Assembly: GCA_021774995.1 (NCBI GenBank)
Contig: JAJFIM010000458.1
Location: forward strand, 1 to 11,490
From: Alphaproteobacteria bacterium
GTDB lineage: Bacteria; Pseudomonadota; Alphaproteobacteria; SMXP01
DNA length: 11,490 nucleotides
Direction of reading: 5' to 3'
A program made the position numbers and the translations under genes. Below the pieces are notes generated by a model, which saw only the letters and a list, made by a program, of their open reading frames with translations, was not told the DNA's origin and ran no database searches. This document shows positions 6,068-11,490 of the stretch, piece after piece (positions within the stretch are counted from its first letter, which is position 1; the number at the start of each line of letters is the position of its first letter).

Positions 6068-8977
6068 TCAGCGGGCCGCGTCCAGAAACGCCACCGCATC
6101 GGCATCCCGCGGGCTTAAATCGGGATAACGCGGATCGGCGCCCACATCCGGCAATATTTTCCAGGAACGCTGGCATTTGGAGCCTTCAGCCCTGGCCGGA
6201 ACCACGGCCACGCCCGCCACATCTTCCAAAGAGAAAGCCCCGGCGGGCGGCGGCCCTTCAACCAGTGTAGCTTGGCTTGTGATAACAATTTCCGCAAGAT
6301 CTAAACCTTTCAGCGCTTGCGCAAAGCCGGGCTCCGTCACATAGACACTGGGAGCGGCCTCCAGGCTGGAGCCGATGCGTTTTTCGCGGCGCTCCACCTC
6401 CAGCGCACCGGTGACCACGCGGCGCAGGCGCCATATTTTGCTCCATTTGGCCGCCAGCTCTTCATCGCGCCAATCGGCGGGAATGGCTGGAAACTGCCGC
6501 AAATGCACCGATTTTTGAGCGTCCGGAAACCGGCTCGCCCAGGCTTCTTCCGTGGTGAAGCACAAAAACGGCGCGGTCCACGCGGTCAGGCAGGAAAACA
6601 GCTCCTCCAGCACAGTCCGGCAGGCGCGCCGCACAATGCTGTCCGCCCGGTCGCAATAAAGTGAATCCTTGCGGATATCGAAATAGATCGACGACAAATC
6701 CACCGTGCAAAAATTAAACACATGGGTAAAAACCGCCCGAAAATCAAAATTATCGTATGATTTGCGCACATTCGCGTCCAATTCGGCAAGGCGGTGCAGA
6801 ACCCAGCGCTCCAATTCGGGCATATCGGCCGGGGCGACGCGCTCCGCCGCCTCAAACCCATGCAGATTGCCCAGCAGATATTTAAGCGTGTTGCGGATCT
6901 TGCGATAGGAATCCACATTGGCCTTGATGATGTCCTGTCCGATGCTCAAATCTTCGGTAAAATCGGAGCTGGCGACCCAGAGGCGCAGGATCTCAGCGCC
7001 GTTCTGCGCAATCACTTTTTCCGGACTAACGGAATTCGCGCCCGATTTCGACATTTTATGGCCCTTTTCATCGAGCAAAAAGCCGTGGGTCAACACTTGC
7101 CGGTAGGGCGCGGCCCCCCGCGTGCCGCAGGATTCCATCAGCGAGGACTGGAACCAGCCGCGGTGCTGGTCGGAGCCCTCCAGATAAAGGTCCGCGGGAG
7201 AGCTCAGATCATCGCGCGCCTCCAGCACAAAGGCGTGGGTGCAGCCTGAATCGAACCACACATCGAGAATGTCGGTGACCATTTCATAGTCTTGCGCCGC
7301 GTATTGCGCGCCCAAAAAATCCGCCGCCGTCGCCGCGAACCAAGCGTCAGCGCCGTCTTCCTCAACCGCCGCAACGATGCGGGCGTTGACGGCCTCGTCG
7401 CGCAAGATCTCGCCGCTTTCCCGGTGGACAAACACGGTGAGCGGCACCCCCCAGGCGCGCTGGCGCGACACCACCCAGTCGGGGCGCGTCTCGACCATGC
7501 CGCGCAGGCGGTTGCGGCCCGTCTCCGGCGTAAAACGAACGGCGTCAATGGCCTCCAGCGCCTTGGCGCGCAAACCGTTGGTCTCCATACTGATGAACCA
7601 TTGCGGCGTGTTGCGAAAGATCACCGGTTTTTTGGAGCGCCAGGAATGAGGGTATTGATGTTTCAGCCGCCCCCGCGCGATCAGCATGCCCGCTTCAATC
7701 AAAGCGTCCATCACGGCCTTGTTGGCGTCGCCCTTTTTGCCTTTGGGGGTGAGCACTGAGCGCCCTTCAAAGCCCGGCGCTTCGCCCGTGAGAACGCCCT
7801 CGGCATCCACCGTGAAGGGAATGTCCGCGCTGATGTTGAGATTTTGAAGATACGCTTTGCTCTCCTCCCAAACCTCAAAATCTTCGCGGCCATGGCCCGG
7901 CGCCGTATGCACAAACCCCGTGCCCGTCTCATCCGTGACGTGATTGCCGGCCAACATCGGCACATCGAAATCGTAACCCTGGCCTCGCAAAGGGTGAGCG
8001 CAAATTTTGATGAGGCTGGGGTCAATGTTTTCAAGCTTTTTGTAGCCCTCGACGCGGGCGCTGGACATGACATCCGCAGCCAAGGCGTCGGCCAGAATGA
8101 GTTTTTCACCTGTTTTAACCCAGGATTCTTCTGGAACGTTCCCCACTTCATAAACGCCATATTCAATGTTTTTGGAATAGGAGATGGCGCGGTTGCCCGG
8201 AATGGTCCACGGCGTCGTCGTCCAGATGACCAGGCAGGTCCCTTGCGCGTCCGGCGGGCCGGACACAACAGGAAATTTCACCCAGATCGTGTCGGATTCG
8301 TGGTCGAGATATTCCACTTCCGCTTCCGCCAGCGCGGTCTTTTCAACCACCGACCACATGATCGGCTTGGAGCCGCGATAAAGCCCGCCATTCATCACGA
8401 ATTTCAAAAACTCCCGGACGATCTGCGCTTCCGCCTTAAAATCCATGGTCGTATAGGGATTTTCCCAATCGCCGATGACCCCGAGGCGCTTGAATTCATC
8501 GCGCTGGATTTCGATCCACTTATCGGCAAAATCCCGGCATTCCTTGCGGAACTCCAGAACCGGCACATCGTCTTTATTTTTGCCCTTGGCGCGGTAGGTC
8601 TCTTCTATTTTCCATTCAATCGGCAGGCCATGGCAGTCCCAGCCCGGCACGTAATTGGCGTCCTTGCCCATCATCTGCTGCGAGCGCACAACCATGTCTT
8701 TCAGGATCTTGTTAAGAGCATGCCCCATATGAAGATGGCCATTGGCGTAAGGCGGACCGTCATGAAGAAGGAAAGTCTCGCGGCCTTTGGCGTCTTCGCG
8801 CAAGCGGCGGTAAAGAGCCATCTCCGCCCAGCGCTTTAAGTGTTCAGGCTCCTGTTTGGGCAGACCCGCGCGCATGGCGAAATCGGTCTGCGGCAGGAGC
8901 AGCGTGTCGCGGTAATCGCGAGCGGATGCGCCTCCCTCGGCCTCAGGGGCCGCGCCGTGTGATGTGGTCTCAGACAT
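6068..8977 (-). CDS. ileS: Isoleucyl-tRNA synthetase
   Basis: A cytoplasmic class I synthetase that charges tRNA-Ile. The 969-residue protein is typical of bacterial IleRS. Catalytic motifs are HMGH (83-86, the HIGH element) in the DGPPYANGHLHMGH block and KMSKS (641-645). The CP1 editing domain shows TTTPWTIPGN (253-262) and HTAPGHGREDF (357-367), with D366 in the position of the editing Asp. WVVSRQRAWGVP (501-512) and GSDQHRGWFQSSL (601-613) are also standard. The C-terminal zinc-binding segment is degenerate: C935 remains, but the other three expected Cys positions read S938, S955 and D958. The start at 8977 is taken because the longer frame would overlap ribF by 64 bases and begins with non-family sequence. 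The ribosome site is weak (GAGA, about 9 bases away). It follows ribF by 50 bp and precedes lspA by 43 bp. Confidence 0.98.
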   Translation of the reverse strand: MSETTSHGAAPEAEGGASARDYRDTLLLPQTDFAMRAGLPKQEPEHLKRWAEMALYRRLREDAKGRETFLLHDGPPYANGHLHMGHALNKILKDMVVRSQQMMGKDANYVPGWDCHGLPIEWKIEETYRAKGKNKDDVPVLEFRKECRDFADKWIEIQRDEFKRLGVIGDWENPYTTMDFKAEAQIVREFLKFVMNGGLYRGSKPIMWSVVEKTALAEAEVEYLDHESDTIWVKFPVVSGPPDAQGTCLVIWTTTPWTIPGNRAISYSKNIEYGVYEVGNVPEESWVKTGEKLILADALAADVMSSARVEGYKKLENIDPSLIKICAHPLRGQGYDFDVPMLAGNHVTDETGTGFVHTAPGHGREDFEVWEESKAYLQNLNISADIPFTVDAEGVLTGEAPGFEGRSVLTPKGKKGDANKAVMDALIEAGMLIARGRLKHQYPHSWRSKKPVIFRNTPQWFISMETNGLRAKALEAIDAVRFTPETGRNRLRGMVETRPDWVVSRQRAWGVPLTVFVHRESGEILRDEAVNARIVAAVEEDGADAWFAATAADFLGAQYAAQDYEMVTDILDVWFDSGCTHAFVLEARDDLSSPADLYLEGSDQHRGWFQSSLMESCGTRGAAPYRQVLTHGFLLDEKGHKMSKSGANSVSPEKVIAQNGAEILRLWVASSDFTEDLSIGQDIIKANVDSYRKIRNTLKYLLGNLHGFEAAERVAPADMPELERWVLHRLAELDANVRKSYDNFDFRAVFTHVFNFCTVDLSSIYFDIRKDSLYCDRADSIVRRACRTVLEELFSCLTAWTAPFLCFTTEEAWASRFPDAQKSVHLRQFPAIPADWRDEELAAKWSKIWRLRRVVTGALEVERREKRIGSSLEAAPSVYVTEPGFAQALKGLDLAEIVITSQATLVEGPPPAGAFSLEDVAGVAVVPARAEGSKCQRSWKILPDVGADPRYPDLSPRDADAVAFLDAAR

Positions 8978-9027
8978 GGGAAGTTCTCGTACAGCAATTC
9001 GCGCGGATTTTAAAGACCTTGACCCGT

Positions 9028-10008
9028 CTACAAAGGCAATGAATCCTGCTTCCAACGCGAAGTGGCCAAAATTTCCCGCGCCGTGGCGCAATCCGCTTTT
9101 ATCTGCGTTTTGAGGCTCTCAAGCCCATCAAACTTAACTTCGGGCCGGATGTAATCGATAAAATAGACAAAAATCTCCTGACCATAGATATCGCCGTCAA
9201 AATCAAACAGATGAGCCTCCAGCACCACGCCCTTTTTATCGAAGGTCGGGCGGTTGCCGATATTGGCGACGCCATCATACAGCCCCGCATGGGGGCCGCC
9301 CGGAATCTCCACACGCACTGCGCAAACCCCAAGCGCCGGTTGGATATAGTGCCCCATGGCGACATTCGCTGTCGGAAAACCAATGGTTCGCCCCCGCTTG
9401 TCGCCTTCCACCACGATGCCGTCCATGGCCCAGGGCCGCCCAAGGCCAGCCGCCGCGCGGGTGATATTCCCGCGCCTCAGCGCCCCGCGTATTTGGGTGG
9501 AAGAATAGACCGCCGGCGTCCCAGGTGCGCCTTCTTCGACAAGCAGATCAATGGCGGTAGATTTCAGCCCCAGAGGCTCCCCCACCGCATTGAGAACGCT
9601 TGCATCGCCTTTTCTCCCCTTGCCGAACTGGAAATCGGCGCCGATCATCACGTGGGAGACGCCCAGACCCGCAACCAACACTTCCCTGATAAATTCCTCA
9701 GCCGATTTTTGCGCCATCGGCTTTTCGAAGGGCAGAACGAAGAAAACATCAACGCCCAGCGCTTCCAACACCCGCGCTTTACTCATACAGGACGTGAGGC
9801 GAAAGCACGGGGCGTCCGGTTGAAAGAATTCCCTGGTATGGGGCTCAAAAGCGATCACGCCCCATAGCGCTTCTTTTTTCTGCGCTTCGCGCCGGGCGCG
9901 CTCAATCACGGCCTGATGACCTGGATGAATCCCGTCAAAATTGCCCAGCGCGGCGACCGAACCCCGAAAGGCGTCAGGGATATTGGAATAGTCTTTGAAA
10001 ATCTTCAT
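9028..10008 (-). CDS. ribF: Bifunctional riboflavin kinase / FAD synthetase
   Basis: Phosphorylates riboflavin to FMN and adenylylates FMN to FAD in the cytoplasm. It has 326 residues, standard for the fused enzyme. The N-terminal nucleotidyltransferase domain shows GNFDG (22-26), HPGH (28-31), GADFQFGKGRKGD (123-135) and SSTQIR (169-174). The C-terminal flavokinase domain shows KRGRTIGFPTANV (204-216), NIGNRPTF (249-256) and EAHLFDFDGDIYG (264-276), with E264 in the place of the catalytic Glu. The ATG at 10008 gives the family N-terminus; the ribosome site is weak (an A/G-rich GAAAAG about 8 bases upstream). It is the first gene of the minus-strand run in this window and diverges from cheY. 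No FMN riboswitch is visible in the upstream region. Position next to ileS is a common bacterial arrangement. Confidence 0.97.
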   Translation of the reverse strand: MKIFKDYSNIPDAFRGSVAALGNFDGIHPGHQAVIERARREAQKKEALWGVIAFEPHTREFFQPDAPCFRLTSCMSKARVLEALGVDVFFVLPFEKPMAQKSAEEFIREVLVAGLGVSHVMIGADFQFGKGRKGDASVLNAVGEPLGLKSTAIDLLVEEGAPGTPAVYSSTQIRGALRRGNITRAAAGLGRPWAMDGIVVEGDKRGRTIGFPTANVAMGHYIQPALGVCAVRVEIPGGPHAGLYDGVANIGNRPTFDKKGVVLEAHLFDFDGDIYGQEIFVYFIDYIRPEVKFDGLESLKTQIKADCATAREILATSRWKQDSLPL

Positions 10009-10061
10009 GGAATGCTTTTCTGATGAGAGGGTCTTTTACCATCTCCGCGTTCACCGCTTTT

Positions 10062-10090
10062 CATATTGTTATCGTTCTTAACATATTGTT
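10062..10090. repeat. 9-bp direct repeat with 20-bp period upstream of ribF
   Basis: CATATTGTT occurs at 10062-10070 and 10082-10090, exactly 20 bp apart, about two DNA turns, and 54-82 bp upstream of the ribF ATG. This fits a pair of sites for one regulator, but no protein can be named. Confidence 0.5.
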
Positions 10091-10106
10091 GCCGCATTAG
10101 GCCATC

Positions 10107-10119
10107 CAGAGGTTCTCTG
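10107..10119. repeat. Short inverted repeat, 5-bp arms
   Basis: CAGAG-GTT-CTCTG, perfect arms with a 3-base spacer. It could be an operator half-site pair or a small hairpin in a ribF leader. Arms this short can arise by chance. Confidence 0.3.
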
Positions 10120-10129
10120 ACGCAATTTA

Positions 10130-10143
10130 TAGGGGGCACCCTA
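10130..10143. repeat. Short inverted repeat TAGGG-N4-CCCTA
   Basis: Perfect 5-bp arms with a GGCA spacer, overlapping the TATAAA of the minus strand. The right arm's word CACCCTA recurs at 10218-10224. A possible operator; weak evidence. Confidence 0.3.
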
Positions 10144-10330
10144 ACCAATGTTTTAACCCATCTCAAGAACAGCCTCAAAATCCAACCTCCCTCCAATTAA
10201 CCAAATTTTATGGCGCCCACCCTATACTTCCCCTATTAAGTGGCGCGTCGTTAATATGCAGTCGTCACTGATATGGAGATTACAGACCACAAATTAGGGT
10301 CACAAAAAGAAACATTATTCGTTTGGGGAC

Positions 10331-10334
10331 GGAG
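10331..10334 (+). promoter_or_regulatory. Ribosome binding site of cheY
   Basis: GGAG, seven bases before the ATG at 10342. This decides the cheY start over the in-frame ATG at 10273, which has no such site. Confidence 0.75.
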
Positions 10335-10341
10335 TATTAAG

Positions 10342-10728
10342 ATGGCCGTAGACATGTCAATGCAAATCCTTGTTGTCGATGATTACAAGACTATGATCAG
10401 GATTATCAGCAATCTACTTAAACAACTTGGTTTCAACAATCTGGATTCCGCCGCCGATGGCGCCGAAGCCTTGGAAAAAATGCGCCGCGGAGCCTACGGA
10501 CTGGTCATTTCAGACTGGAACATGGAACCCATGACCGGCTATGAGCTTCTCACAGAAGTCCGCGCCGATGCGCAGTTAAAACCCACGCCTTTCATCATGG
10601 TCACGGCAGAATCCAAGACGGAGAACGTCGTTGCCGCTAAAAAAGCCGGCGTCAACAATTATATCGTCAAACCGTTCAACGCCGCGACGCTGAAATCAAA
10701 AATGGTGTCGGTTATCGGCGATTTTTAA
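10342..10728 (+). CDS. cheY: CheY-type chemotaxis response regulator
   Basis: A single receiver domain of 128 residues with no output domain, which when phosphorylated should bind the flagellar switch protein FliM. All switch residues are present and numbered almost as in E. coli CheY: acidic pair D13/D14, phospho-acceptor D58 in SDWNM, T88 in VTAES, aromatic switch Y107 and K110 in VKPF. W59 after the phospho-Asp and the ISDWNM and MVTAE blocks make it an E. coli-like CheY. The start at 10342 is set by GGAG seven bases upstream; it places the first beta strand (QILVVDD) at residue 8, as usual. It is followed after 20 bp by a CheZ-type phosphatase, which supports a chemotaxis role. Other receiver-only proteins cannot be excluded by sequence alone, but this pairing makes cheY the best name. 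Confidence 0.92.
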   Translation: MAVDMSMQILVVDDYKTMIRIISNLLKQLGFNNLDSAADGAEALEKMRRGAYGLVISDWNMEPMTGYELLTEVRADAQLKPTPFIMVTAESKTENVVAAKKAGVNNYIVKPFNAATLKSKMVSVIGDF

Positions 10729-10748
10729 GCCGGACCGTCCAAACGCCC

Positions 10749-11381
10749 ATGGCAAAAAATAACGCTCTTCCCCACCCGATTGAGCACGCTTTGACGCAAC
10801 TTGGCGGCGCGGCCGCGCCAGAGGCGCATCTTACGGATGTTCTGGCCGCCTTTGAAACCATCATCAACGCCGTGCATGATTCATGGTGCGAATGCGATGC
10901 AAACGCCGGCGCGGAAATTCATATTCTTAAAGAGCAGATTCAAACTTCCGCAAAAAAACTCGCCGCACTGCCCCTCTGGAATGTGGCCTGTCTTAAGCAA
11001 GCGGAAGAGGAAGTAAGCACGGTTCTCAACGCCACGGAAACCGCCGCCAACACAATCATGGAACACGCCGAAATTATACTGAGCGCCGAATCGTCCGATC
11101 CCGCGGCGTATAAGAGTTGCGTCACGGACGCCGTGATGCAGATATTTGAAGCCTGCGCCTTTCAGGACATCACCGGCCAGAGATTGTCGCGCGTTACTGA
11201 AACGCTGAATGACATGGAAAAACAAGTGGCGGGCGCAATGGACGCCATGGGCGTTGACGGCTCAAAGTCTGAGACCTCCAAAACTGAAAAAGATCAACGC
11301 AAACAGGATCTCCACTTGCACGGCCCTTCCAATGAAGGCGAAGGCGTCTCTCAGGAGGATATTGACGCTCTGTTTGATTAG
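10749..11381 (+). CDS. cheZ: CheZ-type CheY-phosphate phosphatase
   Basis: A 210-residue, mostly helical protein. The core motif FQDITGQRLSRV (138-149) matches the CheZ active-site helix, and D140 and Q144 correspond to E. coli D143 and the catalytic Q147. The preceding helix pair (about 30-130) would form the long CheZ hairpin and dimer bundle. A hydrophilic, Ser/Lys/Glu-rich linker (about 168-198) leads to a C-terminal peptide, GVSQEDIDALFD. The linker plus tail matches the E. coli CheZ layout, in which a C-terminal peptide tethers CheY. Here the tail also resembles the FliM N-terminal CheY-binding sequence. The start ATG lies 20 bp after the cheY stop with no good ribosome site, so translation may be coupled to cheY. 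The function is dephosphorylating CheY~P to reset flagellar switching. The C-terminus is intact (TAG stop at 11379-11381). Confidence 0.88.
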   Translation: MAKNNALPHPIEHALTQLGGAAAPEAHLTDVLAAFETIINAVHDSWCECDANAGAEIHILKEQIQTSAKKLAALPLWNVACLKQAEEEVSTVLNATETAANTIMEHAEIILSAESSDPAAYKSCVTDAVMQIFEACAFQDITGQRLSRVTETLNDMEKQVAGAMDAMGVDGSKSETSKTEKDQRKQDLHLHGPSNEGEGVSQEDIDALFD

Positions 11382-11410
11382 GGCCCGGCGGCCCGAAAAC
11401 TTGCCGCCCC

Positions 11411-11470
11411 GCCCCTCGTCATTTCCGTCCCCCCTTTTGTCATACCCGCGCCCCTTTTGTCATTCCCGCG
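11411..11470 (+). repeat. Three degenerate tandem copies of a ~20-bp unit
   Basis: Copies at 11431-11450 and 11451-11470 are adjacent 20-mers (CCCCTTTTGTCAT then A or T, then CCCGCG) differing at one base (11444 versus 11464). A poorer copy at about 11411-11430 keeps CCCCT, GTCATT and CCG. The GTCAT words fall 21 and 20 bp apart. They lie in the non-coding stretch after cheZ, and the last copy runs into the inverted repeat at 11462-11481. Confidence 0.75.
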
Positions 11471-11481
11471 CAAGCGGGAAT
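11462..11481. repeat. Perfect inverted repeat, 8-bp arms, GCAA loop
   Basis: ATTCCCGC - GCAA - GCGGGAAT. In RNA it would form an 8-bp stem closed by a GNRA-type tetraloop. The surrounding GTCATTCCCGC...GCGGGAATCCA layout is like dispersed intergenic repeats common in proteobacterial genomes. No T-run follows on either strand, so it is not a standard terminator, though it could protect the cheYZ transcript 3' end. Confidence 0.75.
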
Positions 11482-11490
11482 CCACAAATC

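Larger units (their letters stand above)
10009..10341. other. Divergent intergenic region between ribF and cheY
   Basis: A 333-bp AT-richer stretch with no gene I can support. It must hold the control signals for cheYZ and probably for ribF. Visible structure includes a 9-bp direct repeat spaced 20 bp near ribF, two small inverted repeats at 10107-10119 and 10130-10143, and a CACCCTA word at 10137 and again at 10218. On the minus strand a TATAAA at 10131-10126 and on the plus strand a TATACT at 10223-10228 resemble -10 boxes, but neither has a good -35 partner. No sigma-54 or sigma-28 consensus was found. Confidence 0.6.

Noticed and set aside
6025..6105. Longer lspA start overlapping ileS
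   Set aside because: The added 27 residues are charged and unlike LspA; the ATG at 6024 has a ribosome site and begins the first membrane helix.
7844..8839. 331-codon plus-strand frame opposite ileS
   Set aside because: It lies wholly antisense to well-conserved IleRS sequence and shows no recognisable domain. Long antisense frames are expected at this base composition.
8978..9091. Longer ileS start
   Set aside because: It would overlap the end of ribF by 64 bases and add non-family residues.
10005..10196. 63-codon minus-strand frame ending in an ATGA overlap with ribF
   Set aside because: It starts with TTG without an upstream ribosome site, its sequence matches no family I know and it crosses the repeat-rich intergenic region. 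The overlap alone is not enough.
10236..10262. Sigma-54 type promoter around TGGCGCG...TGCA
   Set aside because: The spacing between GG and GC is 14 bases rather than 10, and the -12 element is poor.
10009..10272. FMN riboswitch upstream of ribF
   Set aside because: The conserved RFN sequence blocks were not found on the minus strand.
10273..10341. Upstream in-frame ATG that would lengthen CheY by 23 residues
   Set aside because: It has no ribosome site, the added residues are not receiver-like and GGAG is well placed for the ATG at 10342.
11381..11408. GC-rich hairpins right after the cheZ stop (GGGCC/GGCCC and GGCGGC/GCCGCC) as a terminator
   Set aside because: No T-run follows either stem.
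11431..11481. CRISPR array at the right edge
   Set aside because: The 20-bp units are directly abutting with no spacers and are degenerate.

Overview
The window reads as chromosomal DNA from a motile alphaproteobacterium. The basis is the gene order (ribF, ileS, lspA, a DUF3035/BamF-type lipoprotein, a pair of M16 peptidases), the BamF-type lipoprotein itself, which is an alphaproteobacterial family, and an IleRS C-terminal region of a form I associate with alphaproteobacteria. The order and genus cannot be told from the sequence. No mobile element, tRNA, rRNA, CRISPR array or riboswitch was found.

Positions 1-10008 are one unbroken minus-strand run, read from right to left: ribF (FMN/FAD synthesis), ileS (isoleucyl-tRNA synthetase), lspA (lipoprotein signal peptidase), a bamF-like lipoprotein, a zinc-binding M16 peptidase subunit, a second M16 subunit without the zinc motif, pgi (glucose-6-phosphate isomerase) and the first 194 codons of mutL, which leaves the window at position 1. 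Spacing is tight. Gaps are 50 bp or less between ribF, ileS and lspA. The last three junctions are a TAATG overlap, a GTGA overlap and a 4-bp gap, so the four distal genes are probably translationally coupled. Gaps of 78 and 124 bp flank bamF and contain no clear terminator.

Positions 10009-10341 are a divergent AT-richer intergenic region with small direct and inverted repeats but no promoter I can name. Rightward from it run a CheY-type response regulator and a CheZ-type phosphatase, a compact motility-switch pair. Both keep their key catalytic residues. The CheZ-like protein ends in a peptide resembling the CheY-binding N-terminus of FliM. Positions 11382-11490 are non-coding and carry a short decayed tandem repeat that ends in a perfect 8-bp inverted repeat with a GCAA loop.

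The central genes suggest an envelope theme. Signal peptidase II is encoded just before two predicted lipoproteins, the BamF-like protein and the zinc-less M16 subunit, and a zinc M16 subunit with a signal peptide lies between them. pgi and mutL look like housekeeping passengers at the 3' end of the run. I see no clearly new system. The most interesting points are the split-function M16 pair, the CheZ tail, the loss of zinc ligands in IleRS, the competing bamF starts and the repeat cluster at the right edge.
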